Source: JANQPA01 sp964548175 (GTDB lineage Bacteria; Bacteroidota; Bacteroidia; Chitinophagales; Saprospiraceae). Taken from it: a DNA stretch of 64,000 nt. The position numbers and the translations under genes are program-made. Below, one piece after another: positions 51,444 to 61,152 of the stretch (its first letter is position 1; every line of letters begins with the position of its first letter). Below the pieces are notes generated by a model. The model ran no database searches. It had not been told where the DNA came from and saw only the letters and a program-made list of their open reading frames with translations. Location: contig CAZJQS010000030.1 of the NCBI GenBank assembly GCA_964548175.1, forward strand, positions 1 to 64,000, written 5' to 3'.

Positions 51444-52589
51444 GTGAAAAACCATACCTCTAAAAAAAAATACCAGGTGCTGGGCATTATGTCCGGCAGC
51501 TCACTCGACGGCCTGGATCTGGCCTTCTGCTCTTTTGAACTCCAAAGGGAAAATCCCGGGATGCCGCTGATCAAAACCTGGAGGCTGCTTAATGGAGAGA
51601 CCCGTGCTTTCACCGAACCATGGCGACAGCGACTCAAGGATCTGCCTAAAGCTAACGCCCTGGAGATCATGCAAGCCGATGTTTTATTCGGCCATTATGT
51701 CGGTGACCAGGTCAATGATTTTCTAAAACGCAGGCAGTTGGAACCGGATTTCATCGCTTTCCACGGACACACCATTTTCCATACTCCATCAGAAGGGCTC
51801 AGCGTTCAGATCGGAGACGGCGCTGCATTAGCGGTAAAAACCACTTATCCGGTAATCAATCAATTCAGACAACAGGATGTGGCCAACCAGGGACAAGGCG
51901 CCCCGCTGGCCGCTATTGCCGACAAATACCTACTGCCGGATTACGATTTTTGCCTGAATTTAGGCGGCATCGCTAACGTAACTGCCCAGCTTCCCGATCA
52001 ATTCATCGCTTTTGACATTTGCCCGGCCAACCAACTGCTCAATGCGATCGCAGCAAAACTCGGATTAGAATACGATGACGAAGGCCGGATCGCCGCCTCG
52101 GGAAAGGCAGATCTTGCCCTCCTCAACACCCTGAACCAGGAAGCCTACTATCATCAGGATTATCCCAAAACCCTGGACAACTTTTGGGGGCAACAACATA
52201 TCCTCAGCAAAATAGAAAACCGGGCGCTTTCTCTTCCCGATCAAATGCGAACAGCGGCAGAGCACATCACCGACCAAATCGCCGGCAGCCTGAATCGAAT
52301 CCTTCACAAAGAAAAAATTTCGAAAGACCTGCTAAAGCTGCTGCCTACAGGAGGGGGGGTTTTTAATGCCTTTTTGATGAAAAGGTTGGAAAACAAACTC
52401 AAGGCCTCTTCCAAAGTAGCCATCCATTTTCCCGATCCTGATTTTGCCAACTTCAAGGAAGCCATCCTGATGGCCCTGATGGGGGTGCTCAGAGTAGAAA
52501 ACATCCCCAATGTGATGCATACCGTAACCGGAGGACAATACGATACGATCTCTGGCGCCATCCACCAGGGTTACTCAAAAATGATCTGA
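51444..52589 (+). CDS. anmK: anhydro-N-acetylmuramic acid kinase
   Basis: 381 residues with a GTG start at 51444. AnmK hydrolyses and phosphorylates 1,6-anhydro-MurNAc to MurNAc-6-phosphate during peptidoglycan recycling. Its ASKHA-fold motifs are visible: VLGIMSGSSLDGLDLAF (phosphate 1), GAPLAAIADKYLL, FCLNLGGIANVT (phosphate 2), FDICPANQLLNAIA, LLPTGGGVFNAFLM (adenosine motif) and FKEAILMALMGVL. It ends two bases before murQ, which uses its product, so the pair is an operon. Confidence 0.96.
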   Translation: MKNHTSKKKYQVLGIMSGSSLDGLDLAFCSFELQRENPGMPLIKTWRLLNGETRAFTEPWRQRLKDLPKANALEIMQADVLFGHYVGDQVNDFLKRRQLEPDFIAFHGHTIFHTPSEGLSVQIGDGAALAVKTTYPVINQFRQQDVANQGQGAPLAAIADKYLLPDYDFCLNLGGIANVTAQLPDQFIAFDICPANQLLNAIAAKLGLEYDDEGRIAASGKADLALLNTLNQEAYYHQDYPKTLDNFWGQQHILSKIENRALSLPDQMRTAAEHITDQIAGSLNRILHKEKISKDLLKLLPTGGGVFNAFLMKRLENKLKASSKVAIHFPDPDFANFKEAILMALMGVLRVENIPNVMHTVTGGQYDTISGAIHQGYSKMI

Positions 52590-52591
52590 GC

Positions 52592-53410
52592 ATGAAACCC
52601 AAAGACAAAATAACGGAACACCCCTCCAACTATCGCCATTTGGAACGAATGCCGGTGGAGGATTTGCTTCGTCATATTAACCAGGAAGACCGAACGGTAG
52701 CTGACGCAGTAAATAAATCCATCCCCAGCATTTCACCGCTCGTCAAAGCCATTATCTCCAAAATGCAAGCCGGCGGCCGCCTGTTCTACATCGGCGCCGG
52801 AACCAGCGGTCGGCTCGGCGTCCTGGACGCTTCAGAATGTCCCCCCACCTTCGGCGTTCCTGACGACTGGGTCATCGGCCTGATCGCCGGCGGCGACAGC
52901 GCCATCCGCAAGGCAGTGGAAAATGCCGAAGACAGCCGCCATCAGGCCTGGGACGACCTGAACCGTTATTTGGTGAACGAACTTGACACCGTCATCGGCA
53001 TCGCCGCCTCCGGCACGACTCCCTACGTGGTCTACGGTCTAAAAAACTGCCGCGAACACCACATCACCACCGGCTGCATCACCTGCAATCCCAATACGCC
53101 GCTGGCACAGTATGCCGACTACCCTATCGAGGTAATCGTAGGCCCTGAATTTGTGACCGGCAGCACCCGCATGAAGGCCGGCACGGCGCAAAAAATGGTC
53201 CTCAACATGATCAGCACCAGCGTTATGATCGGGCTGGGCAGGGTATTGGACAATAAAATGGTGGATATGCAGCTGAGCAATGAGAAATTAATGGAACGGG
53301 GAGCGCAGATGCTTAGGCAGCTGTTGAAGCTGTCTTATGACGAGGCCAGGTCGTTACTTCTCCAGCATGGGAGCGTTCGAAAAGCCCTGGAGGCTGCTGA
53401 AAAAGAGTAA
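52592..53410 (+). CDS. murQ: N-acetylmuramic acid 6-phosphate etherase
   Basis: 272 residues. MurQ cleaves the lactyl ether of MurNAc-6-phosphate to give GlcNAc-6-phosphate and lactate. The SIS-fold marks are clear: GRLFYIGAGTSGRLGVLDASECPPTFG, GLIAGGDSAIRKAVENAEDS, AASGTTPYVVYGL, and the signature GPEFVTGSTRMKAGTAQKM with the catalytic Glu. The length is slightly shorter than the E. coli enzyme (298) because the C-terminus is reduced. It is coupled to anmK upstream. A 56-bp perfect palindrome separates it from the convergent M16 peptidase gene. Confidence 0.96.
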   Translation: MKPKDKITEHPSNYRHLERMPVEDLLRHINQEDRTVADAVNKSIPSISPLVKAIISKMQAGGRLFYIGAGTSGRLGVLDASECPPTFGVPDDWVIGLIAGGDSAIRKAVENAEDSRHQAWDDLNRYLVNELDTVIGIAASGTTPYVVYGLKNCREHHITTGCITCNPNTPLAQYADYPIEVIVGPEFVTGSTRMKAGTAQKMVLNMISTSVMIGLGRVLDNKMVDMQLSNEKLMERGAQMLRQLLKLSYDEARSLLLQHGSVRKALEAAEKE

Positions 53411-53486
53411 ATTCTTTCTATTATTTAAAGCTGGAATTCGGCATCACCCCTATGGAATGGAGAAAAAGAAGCCTTGAAGGAAAATG

Positions 53487-53542
53487 AGTTGTGCCAATAG
53501 TCCTGTGGCCTGCCGGCAGGCCACAGGACTATTGGCACAACT
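53487..53542. terminator. 56-bp perfect palindrome, probable bidirectional terminator
   Basis: The two 28-base arms (AGTTGTGCCAATAGTCCTGT continuing to GGCCTGCC, and the exact complement) meet with no loop at 53514/53515. It lies in the 145-base space between the convergent murQ and M16 genes. Transcripts from both sides would form the same strong hairpin. Confidence 0.8.
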
Positions 53543-53555
53543 TCCCGTTTACTTT

Positions 53556-56408
53556 TTACGGTCTTACCACGGCAGGATTGCCTTTTTCATCCAGATTAAT
53601 GATCTCATAGCCTAGCTTTTCAAGCTTAGGCCTGAGCGATTCTGCATCGCCTACCAGCAGGATGTTCATCTTATCGTACTGCAGATGTTTCTTCGCCAGC
53701 GCGTCGATCTCTTCTTTGGTGATGGTTTTCAAGATTTTTGCCTGCTCATCAACAAAAGAGCGGTCCAGATCATAACGCAGTATGTTTCTGAGGAAGCCTG
53801 CCTTCTGACCTGGAGTTTCATAGCTGCGGGCATCGCGCTGCCCTACGGCATTCCGCATAAAGCCCAGTTCTTCCTCTGTGATGCCGTTCTTGGCGTATTC
53901 GGTGATTTCCTTCATAAATTCCACCACGCTGCTGTCGGAAGCCTCAGCTTTTACCCCGGCGGAAGCGATAAAGACAGCCGTTTCGTCCTCATCGGCGCCT
54001 CCGAAGTAGGAACGGGCGCCATAAGTCCAGCCTTTGTCTTCTCTCAAATTCAAATTGATCCGGCTGTTGAAAGCCCCGCCCAGTGGGAAATTCATCAGGG
54101 TAGCCGTTTTGAAATACTCGCCTGTTACGTCATAAGTCAGATCCGTCACATAACCGATTCGGATCTGCGACTGTGGAGCTTTAGCCTTGTCGACCAGGAA
54201 GATCTTTGTTTTATCCACTTCATTACCTTCAGGCATGACCGGCACTTCTACTTTTGCGGCTTTCCAGTTTTTCAGAAAACCCAGACGAGAGGAAACTTCT
54301 TGTTGAGAAATATCGCCTACTATTACCAATTCCGACAAGGAGGGAGAATAGTATTTTTCATAAAAGGCCTTCACATCATCCAGGGTGATGTTGGCTAAGG
54401 TAGCATCCGTACCGGAAGCAGGAATGGAATAGATATGGTCTCTTCCATACAGCAATTTATTGAATACCTGAGTAGCAATCGAAGCAGGATCTTTCTCACT
54501 TGCCTTGATCCCCTCTATTTGCTGCTGCTTGATGCGTCCGAAGTCATTTTCGTTAAAAGCAGGGCGTTTGAGGATCTCCTCAGCAAGTTCCAGCGTTTTA
54601 TCCAGATTTTTCTTCAGACAGCTGATAAACATGGTGGTTGATGAATTTCCTGAGTTCACGCTGATGCGGCTGCCCAGCTTTCTAAGTTCTTCCTGAATGG
54701 CTTCAGCGCTGTAATTTTCTGTCGCTTCATTCAATAAAGCCGCTGTAATACTGGCCAGGCCGGATTTAGAGCGATCATAAGCATCCATCTTATGGCCGCC
54801 GTCGATGGTCAGCTGAAGCGTCACCGTAGGAATTTCATCACTGTTGGCGCCGATGACTTTCAGGCCGTTGTCAAATTCATCTTTCCAGAATTCGGGAACG
54901 TTGGCCAGTGGATTAGGGCCTACTTCCGGTCTTTGGCTACGATCGAAAGAATCGCCCTGCGGGCGCTGGTATTCCAGTCCGCTGTAGTCAGTAGTTGGGA
55001 AAGGACTGTCGCCTTCCACAGGAATTTCGTAATTATCCGGCTTGGCAGGAGCTGTTCCCTCATCGGGCAATACACTCAGAATGACGGCAGGCTGGTCTTT
55101 GATGTATTTCCTGAAAACGCGCATGACGTCTTCTTTGGTTACGCTCAAATAGCGCTCCAGATCAAACCTGATGGCGTTAGGATTGCCGTAAAAAGTCTCG
55201 TAACTGGCCAGTTGAGCTACTTTCCCGAAAACGCTTGCCAGACCATTGATCCGGTTGGATTCATAATTCGCTTTGAATTTCTGAATGTCCTCGTCCGTCA
55301 CCCCATTCTCTTCAAACTCCCGGAGGATATTCCTCACTTCAGCTTCGAAGTCAGACAAGGTTTGGCCGGGAAATGGCAATACGAACATCCCAAACTCACC
55401 TGCCAGTTCGTCACTGCCATTTCCAGCAGACGCCTGAATGGCTTTTCTCGTTTCTACGAACTTTTTGTAAAAATACGAACTCTTACCGGTTCCCAGAATC
55501 TCCCCCAAACAATCCAGAGCGGCCTCATCAGGATGAAAACGGGGAACGGTCGGATAGGTGAAAATGACGGCCGGAAAACGAATGTTCTGATCCACGTAAG
55601 AAACATATCGATCGCTTTCCAAAACAGGAGCGTCCAGCTTCATGGGATCTACTTCAGGCCCACGTGGGATATTGCCGAAGTATTTTTCCACCAACTTAAC
55701 GACTTGTTCCGGCTTTACATCTCCACCGATCGTCAGCGTAGCATTGTTGGGGCCGTACCACCGCAAGAAGAAACGCTTCAGGTCGTTCACATCCACCCGA
55801 TCCAGGTCTTCCACTTTACCGATAGTCAGCCAGGAATAAGGATGGCCATATGGATAGAGCGCTCCGGCATTAATTTCAGAATATCTGCCATAAGGGCGGT
55901 TATCGTAATTCTGGCCTTTTTCGTTCTTTACGGTAGCGCGTTGTACTTCGAATTTTTTCTGTGTGACGGCCGGCAGCAGGAAGCCCATGCGGTCGGCTTC
56001 GAGCCAGAGCACCGTTTCCAACTGATTGACAGGAACGGTCTCGAAGTAATTCGTGCGGTCGCGGTTGGTCGTTCCGTTAAGCGTACCGCCTGCATCCGTG
56101 ATGATCTTAAAGTGCTCTTCGTCTGCTACATTTTCCGAGCCCTGGAACATCATGTGCTCAAAAAAGTGAGCAAAGCCCGACTTTTTTAATTCTTCACGGG
56201 CGGAACCTACGTGGTAGGTCACGTCTACATGCACGATAGGATCAGAATGATCTTCATGAATAATGAGGGTAAGCCCATTTTCCAATTCGTACTTTTCGTA
56301 AGGGATGACGATCTCGTCGCCTTTTTTTTCTACTTTTTCAATAAGTCGTGTCTGCGCCGTTGCAGGTAGTGCAAAAACTACGGCTAAAAACAAGATGAGA
56401 TGCTTCAT
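53556..56408 (-). CDS. secreted M16 metalloprotease (fused active and inactive halves)
   Basis: 950 residues with signal peptide (KHLILFLAVVFALPATAQ). The first M16 unit has the inverted zinc motif His81-Phe-Phe-Glu84-His85 in FAHFFEHMMFQGS, and the distal Glu in TVKNEKGQNYDNRP. The second unit (from about residue 500, WKDEFDNGLKVIGANSDEIPTV) lacks the HxxEH motif (KSGLASITAALLNEATEN) and so is the inactive partner, as in pitrilysin and PqqL-like proteins. The typical RESRF-like part reads KGWTYGARSYFGG. It degrades peptides in the periplasm or at the surface. The ATG at 56408 is used. Confidence 0.94.
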   Translation of the reverse strand: MKHLILFLAVVFALPATAQTRLIEKVEKKGDEIVIPYEKYELENGLTLIIHEDHSDPIVHVDVTYHVGSAREELKKSGFAHFFEHMMFQGSENVADEEHFKIITDAGGTLNGTTNRDRTNYFETVPVNQLETVLWLEADRMGFLLPAVTQKKFEVQRATVKNEKGQNYDNRPYGRYSEINAGALYPYGHPYSWLTIGKVEDLDRVDVNDLKRFFLRWYGPNNATLTIGGDVKPEQVVKLVEKYFGNIPRGPEVDPMKLDAPVLESDRYVSYVDQNIRFPAVIFTYPTVPRFHPDEAALDCLGEILGTGKSSYFYKKFVETRKAIQASAGNGSDELAGEFGMFVLPFPGQTLSDFEAEVRNILREFEENGVTDEDIQKFKANYESNRINGLASVFGKVAQLASYETFYGNPNAIRFDLERYLSVTKEDVMRVFRKYIKDQPAVILSVLPDEGTAPAKPDNYEIPVEGDSPFPTTDYSGLEYQRPQGDSFDRSQRPEVGPNPLANVPEFWKDEFDNGLKVIGANSDEIPTVTLQLTIDGGHKMDAYDRSKSGLASITAALLNEATENYSAEAIQEELRKLGSRISVNSGNSSTTMFISCLKKNLDKTLELAEEILKRPAFNENDFGRIKQQQIEGIKASEKDPASIATQVFNKLLYGRDHIYSIPASGTDATLANITLDDVKAFYEKYYSPSLSELVIVGDISQQEVSSRLGFLKNWKAAKVEVPVMPEGNEVDKTKIFLVDKAKAPQSQIRIGYVTDLTYDVTGEYFKTATLMNFPLGGAFNSRINLNLREDKGWTYGARSYFGGADEDETAVFIASAGVKAEASDSSVVEFMKEITEYAKNGITEEELGFMRNAVGQRDARSYETPGQKAGFLRNILRYDLDRSFVDEQAKILKTITKEEIDALAKKHLQYDKMNILLVGDAESLRPKLEKLGYEIINLDEKGNPAVVRP

Positions 56409-56671
56409 AATTGTAAAATAATATGAGGTGATGTAAATAAACGTGGTTCTAATATACTAACGAAAGAATAGTTGTAAAACTAAAACGTGTCATTTGGTGA
56501 TCATAGTCGGTTAGGAGTCTATTTTTTTTATAAATTACAGCGAGTCAGGCGGGGGTTATGTAAGGACAGTATCCATTTATGGAGAGTAAAAACTTCAACC
56601 TTTTTATCCGATTTAGGGGATGAGTCATGCATCTTGCGCCCCCTGCCCGTATCTCCTGTAATTTAAATTGT

Positions 56672-58372
56672 ATGACAGAATCATCAGCTAACCGCACCAA
56701 AGCCCAGGTCTCCCGCTCGGCCATTCAGCGGTTATACATTTCCATGCGGCACCTTTTTACCAGAGGCGCCTACAAGCCCCTCGGCGTATCGGGAGAAGCG
56801 ATGATCGAATCTCTTCGCCTGCTGAATCCTGAGATCTACGGCTCTATCAACGACCAGGAGAAGGTAGAGCTGGACGGCTTGTTCTACATATTCCAGCGTT
56901 TGCCCAAGGGGGTGGAGGAATGCCGTTATATCAAACTGATCTCAAGAGAGGGATTTGAGAACACCCGTTTCCAGCCCATTATACCGGCACGGCGCCGAAG
57001 GAACAGCTATCGCATTGATGAGGAGCAGATGTTCATTGAAATGACACGTGGCCGCAGTGATATTTACGATATTCTCACTCACCTGACCTTCATGTACGTT
57101 GAGGCGGAAAAGATAAGGAAAAACAGTGAAGATCACCGGGGGCAAAAACGACGTGAATGGTTGATGCTGGAAGAGATCGTCAGTAAAGAAGAAGAGGGGG
57201 AAGATTTTAACATAGAAGTCGCCTACACTTATCTAAGCACCCTGCTGGGCCGAACCTATGACGAGACGGTGGCAGCTTGCCGACGCTTTTCGGAAGACCC
57301 CAATGTCAACAGTATTTTTCGTATTACTCACTGGTTGGGGAAAATTTCTACAGAAGAAAAGGAAGAAAAAAAATACCGGGAGATCACTTTTTCTTCAGCC
57401 CTTCGCGAGAAGATCGGTCATCATACCTACGGCGAGAAATGGGCCCGGACAATCAAGGAATACCTGTTCGATAATGGCCTGATGGACCGCCCGCTGCACG
57501 TGATCAGCGCCAATCTGCACAGCATAATGAACAGCCTGTATGCGCCCTCGGCGATCGGGCAAAAGATCCCCTACAAGAGCATACAGGATCTGGCGATTAA
57601 GCTGAGTGACGACGCCAATCAGGACTTGCGCGAAAAGGTCATTGCCCATGCCAAGCGCAACGGAATGCAACAGATCGACGACACCAGCGGCACCAATATT
57701 TCAGTGCAGATCATCGATACGACTATGATCCGGGCTTCCAGCCTTTCCAATGAAGTACAATGGAACGAGGCTTACATCTCCAAAGAAAAACCGGTGATCC
57801 TGGTTATGGACTACGCCTTTGGCGAACAAGCCTACGAAACCATGGACGAACTATTGAAGCCTTTTGTTCGGGAAGGGAAAAGCATCCCCATGAATATCCA
57901 ATCCATCTCCATAATGGGTAAAGCCGGTATTTTAGAGGGAAAAAAGGGGGACATCATGGTGCCTAATGCCCATGTTTTTGAAGGCACTGCCGATAATTAC
58001 CCTTTCCATAATGATCTTAGCAAGGCAGATTTTGAGGGTAACGGCTTATTCGTTTGTGAAGGACCGATGATCACCGTGTTGGGCACTTCTCTACAGAACA
58101 AGGACATCCTGCGGTATTTTCTGAAGTCTTCCTGGAGCGCAATCGGGTTGGAAATGGAGGGCGCGCATTTTCAAAAAGCCATTCAGGCGGCTTCCAAGAT
58201 ACGCAAGGGCATCAGGGAAGATGTCGTCCTAAGGTACGCCTACTATGCTTCGGATAATCCGCTGATCAGTGGGAGCACCCTGGCCAGCGGCAGCCTTGGC
58301 GTCAGCGGTGTAAAACCGACCTATCTGGTTACGTTAAAGATGCTGAACAAGATAGTAAGCGGAGTAAAATGA
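56672..58372 (+). CDS. DUF6909-like protein with nucleoside-phosphorylase-like C-terminal part
   Basis: 566 residues from the ATG at 56672. The N-terminal half (about 1-290) is mostly helical and charged and matches a Bacteroidota-restricted conserved family (DUF6909, recalled from memory). The C-terminal half has patterns of the PNP/AMP-nucleosidase fold: ISIMGKAGILEGKKGDIMVPNAHVF (AG-L...GDI-P), LFVCEGPMITVLGTSLQNK, and SSWSAIGLEMEGAHFQKAI, where the Glu-Met-Glu-Gly corresponds to the ribose-binding M-E of phosphorylases. A nucleoside- or AMP-splitting activity is therefore plausible but unproven. No signal peptide; cytoplasmic. It converges with the permease gene 6 bases later. Confidence 0.65.
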   Translation: MTESSANRTKAQVSRSAIQRLYISMRHLFTRGAYKPLGVSGEAMIESLRLLNPEIYGSINDQEKVELDGLFYIFQRLPKGVEECRYIKLISREGFENTRFQPIIPARRRRNSYRIDEEQMFIEMTRGRSDIYDILTHLTFMYVEAEKIRKNSEDHRGQKRREWLMLEEIVSKEEEGEDFNIEVAYTYLSTLLGRTYDETVAACRRFSEDPNVNSIFRITHWLGKISTEEKEEKKYREITFSSALREKIGHHTYGEKWARTIKEYLFDNGLMDRPLHVISANLHSIMNSLYAPSAIGQKIPYKSIQDLAIKLSDDANQDLREKVIAHAKRNGMQQIDDTSGTNISVQIIDTTMIRASSLSNEVQWNEAYISKEKPVILVMDYAFGEQAYETMDELLKPFVREGKSIPMNIQSISIMGKAGILEGKKGDIMVPNAHVFEGTADNYPFHNDLSKADFEGNGLFVCEGPMITVLGTSLQNKDILRYFLKSSWSAIGLEMEGAHFQKAIQAASKIRKGIREDVVLRYAYYASDNPLISGSTLASGSLGVSGVKPTYLVTLKMLNKIVSGVK

Positions 58373-58377
58373 ACCGT

Positions 58378-59745
58378 TCAGACGGCCCGTTTTTCTGTAA
58401 GCCGGTTTCGAACAGACCTTAACCGGCCTACTTTTACCTGCTCAACTCCTTTTTTCGAAAAAAAAAGACGATCCAGCAGAAAGGTCAGAGCGCCGATCCC
58501 GAGATTAACCAGCCCCCAGAGGCTCTCACGCGGTTGGTCGACGATCATAAAGCCGACGATCCAGGCGCTGATGGCCAGGTAAGCGATCTGCACCCAGGGA
58601 TAGAGAGGGGATTTGAATCCGTTTTCTTTTTTTCCGGACCTTCTCAATACGAAGATACCGGCTATGGCCACCATGGAAAACAGTTGCAATATAAAGCCGC
58701 TAAACAACAAGACTTGCTGGAAGGAGCCGCTCAGTATCAGGAAAATACTAATGAAGGCCTGCAGCCAGATGGCTCTTACCGGAATGCCGTTTTTGTTGTC
58801 TCTGCCTACAAAATGCCACAAAGTGTAATCATCGGCCATGGCGCGGGTGATGCGCGGCCCTACCCATACCATTGCGCTGATGCTTGAAATAAGCAGCAGG
58901 GCAATGACAATGCTCATCCATCGCCCTCCCGTCTCGCCGAACATCTGCTCTGCAACGATTTGCCCGATCTCTATTTTTCCGGCCAGTGCATACAGCGGCG
59001 CCTGTTTTAAAAAAGCCAATTGCAGAAAAACATAGAGTACCGTTACCAGCAGCGTTCCGCCGATCAAAGCGCGGGGTAGATTAACCTTCGGATGCTTGAT
59101 CTCCTCTACAATGTAGGCAGCAGCATTCCAGCCTGTAAATGCATAGGTCACATAAACCAGCGCAACGGCAAAAGCCGGCGTAGAAATTTCGCCTATCCAG
59201 GAAGCACTCGTATTGACGGCATGCTGCTCCCCGCTGGTCATTAAAGCAAAAACCACAAAGGAGGCAATCACCACGATCTTAATCACCGTAAAAATATCCT
59301 GAAACCGGCTGCTTTGCTTAATGTTGAAGGAATGGATCAAAGATATGATCACCACGGCTCCAATGGCTACAAAAACCACTGGAATGCCTGTAAACTTTTC
59401 CAGATAGGCTGCCATTCCCATGGAAGCCAGTGCTATAGGGGCCGAAAAACCTACCGTAAGCGAAACCCAGCCCGACAAATAACCCAGAAAAGGATGGATC
59501 GTTGAGGAAATAAAATGATACTCCCCTCCGGATCGCCGCAAATGGGTGCCTAACTCCGCGTAACAAAAGGCGCCCAGGAGAGCTATAATTCCTCCCATCC
59601 CCCATAACAGAAGTATGCTCCAGGTGTTTTGAATATCCTGCAGCTGAAACCCCAAGGTCGTAAACACTCCCGTACCGATCATATTGGCCACCACTATCGC
59701 TGCCGCGCTTTTCCATCCTATTTTCTTATGGTTATATGCTGCCAT
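58378..59745 (-). CDS. APC-family amino acid permease
   Basis: 455 residues with twelve hydrophobic segments. The helix 1 break is VVANMIGTGVFTTLG, the typical G-x-G site for the substrate amino and carboxyl groups. Helix 6 has VTYAFTGWNAAAYIVEEIKHPKVNLPRALIGG, the classic APC consensus. Members move amino acids or polyamines by proton symport or exchange; the substrate cannot be deduced. The C-terminus is short and basic (RSVRNRLTEKRAV). Inner membrane. No metabolic genes adjoin it to hint at the substrate. Confidence 0.93.
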   Translation of the reverse strand: MAAYNHKKIGWKSAAAIVVANMIGTGVFTTLGFQLQDIQNTWSILLLWGMGGIIALLGAFCYAELGTHLRRSGGEYHFISSTIHPFLGYLSGWVSLTVGFSAPIALASMGMAAYLEKFTGIPVVFVAIGAVVIISLIHSFNIKQSSRFQDIFTVIKIVVIASFVVFALMTSGEQHAVNTSASWIGEISTPAFAVALVYVTYAFTGWNAAAYIVEEIKHPKVNLPRALIGGTLLVTVLYVFLQLAFLKQAPLYALAGKIEIGQIVAEQMFGETGGRWMSIVIALLLISSISAMVWVGPRITRAMADDYTLWHFVGRDNKNGIPVRAIWLQAFISIFLILSGSFQQVLLFSGFILQLFSMVAIAGIFVLRRSGKKENGFKSPLYPWVQIAYLAISAWIVGFMIVDQPRESLWGLVNLGIGALTFLLDRLFFSKKGVEQVKVGRLRSVRNRLTEKRAV

Positions 59746-59958
59746 GGAATTGTGTTCTGATCACATTTTGAGAGCCGCTCACGCTCTGTCAACAATATCA
59801 TATGAGCCTGGATAGACGGTACAAAAAGGATAAGCGCCTTCTTACACGATCTCCAGTAAAACGCACATTTGAAGCCAAAAAGTAGTTAAAGATGTATTAA
59901 GATAAGGCAAAAACCGTCGAAATAACTTTTTCTTAAAAGATTTTAAATGCGAAATATT

Positions 59959-60498
59959 ATGAAAAAAATCATCATCTATTCTCTTTTTATTTCTTTTATC
60001 CTCGCCTGCGGATCGGATATTGAACAGCATCGATCAAAAATGGAAAAACTCAACGAAGACTGGAATGAGGCAACGACAGGCTTGGCTACCCTTACCGAGC
60101 TCATTCAACAAACCCGGGCCAGATGGGAGAAAAAACTCAATAATATGTCGCTTACAGAAGAAATTAAAGCCCGGATCAGCAAAGAACAACTCCAACAACT
60201 GGACTCCCTGAAAAACGTCTACGCCGATTTTGGCCCTCAAATTAAGGGCATGGACAGAGAACTGCAGCAGTTTGCCGGCCAGATGGCCGAAGACCAAAGC
60301 CAAATGGAAAAACTCAACACCGCTTTAAAGGATGGAAAAATAGAGGACAATCTGACCGCTCAGATCGATGAAGTGGAAGAGAAGATTTTCAATGCCAAGG
60401 TAAAACTGGAGAACTGGGAAACTACCTTTTCAGCTTTGGATGAAGAACTGGCTGAAGTAGCTAATGGAAGGGCCGATTTGTTACAGGCCGTACTATAA
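59959..60498 (+). CDS. coiled-coil lipoprotein
   Basis: 179 residues from the ATG at 59959; an ATG at 59947 adds four residues. Lipoprotein signal KKIIIYSLFISFILACGSD with lipobox ILAC. The rest is predicted to be almost entirely helical with heptad patterns (LQQFAGQMAEDQSQMEKLNT, IDEVEEKIFNAKVKLENWET), resembling small Bacteroidota helical lipoproteins. Gln- and Glu-rich; no cysteines other than the lipidated one. No known family is recognised. Likely a periplasmic or surface spacer or envelope-binding protein. Confidence 0.6.
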   Translation: MKKIIIYSLFISFILACGSDIEQHRSKMEKLNEDWNEATTGLATLTELIQQTRARWEKKLNNMSLTEEIKARISKEQLQQLDSLKNVYADFGPQIKGMDRELQQFAGQMAEDQSQMEKLNTALKDGKIEDNLTAQIDEVEEKIFNAKVKLENWETTFSALDEELAEVANGRADLLQAVL

Positions 60499-60616
60499 TC
60501 GAATTTTAACTAAAAGGTCCTGTAAGCGGATGCCGGCTCAATTTCATCTATGAGATGCTAGGTTGTCTATGGCTAGAAAAGATGCTTTTCATCCGATTTA
60601 AGGTAAGACCTATGTT

Positions 60617-61075
60617 TTATTTATCTGTTTTAACTAAAACGCAGGCCTCACAATCTCTTACCAACCGCCAGTTAATTACATGAGCCATGGCTATAGTGAT
60701 CCCGCCCAATGTCGTCAACAGCATTTCAGCGCCTCCTTCGACGAAACGACCGGCGATAATCAGTACGAAACCCAATACGACAGTTACCAGCGCTGTAAGG
60801 TTTCTGTGACGATGAACGTAGCTGTTGATCAGTGACCAACTGGCCACAATCAAACTCACAGCGATAAAGAACGCCTCTACTATCGGATGCTCCAGCCAAG
60901 CCAGGCCGCCCAGTGCCCCGGCCGCCAGCAGCAGAGGCAGCATCGAACAATGCAACGCACAGGCTAGTGAAGCCATAAATCCTAGAAAATCCCAATTGAA
61001 TCCGAAAAATTTGTCTTGCATCTCTTTTTGTTTTCCTGCGACAAAGTTGCCATATTTTTTTAAAAGGTTTAGCAT
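60617..61075 (-). CDS. MerC-domain membrane protein
   Basis: 152 residues with four membrane helices. The first bears the metal-type motif SLACALHCSMLPLLLAAGAL (Cys-x-x-His-Cys), where MerC proteins of mercury operons carry Cys-Cys pairs. The helices AFFIAVSLIVASWSLIN, LTALVTVVLGFVLIIAGRF and LTTLGGITIAMAHVINWRL follow, and the C-terminus ends in CEACVLVKTD with a second Cys pair. In Bacteroidota such proteins are common outside mercury clusters and often lie with Fur-family regulators, so transport or sensing of zinc or another metal is likely. It follows the His-rich lipoprotein gene by 77 bases. Confidence 0.85.
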   Translation of the reverse strand: MLNLLKKYGNFVAGKQKEMQDKFFGFNWDFLGFMASLACALHCSMLPLLLAAGALGGLAWLEHPIVEAFFIAVSLIVASWSLINSYVHRHRNLTALVTVVLGFVLIIAGRFVEGGAEMLLTTLGGITIAMAHVINWRLVRDCEACVLVKTDK

Positions 61076-61152
61076 TCCATTAAATTACTGGCGCTCAGCT
61101 TTCTTTTCCGATTGATCGCAAAAAAAACAAAAAGTCATCAAAAAAGGGCGGC

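Noticed and set aside
54792..56189. 465-codon open frame antisense to the M16 protease gene
   Set aside because: The protease on the other strand has signal peptide, zinc motif and full length; the antisense frame has no recognisable domain and is a by-product of codon bias.
60617..61075. Mercury-resistance locus
   Set aside because: Only MerC is present; there is no merR, merT, merP or merA, and the neighbour is a Fur-family regulator.
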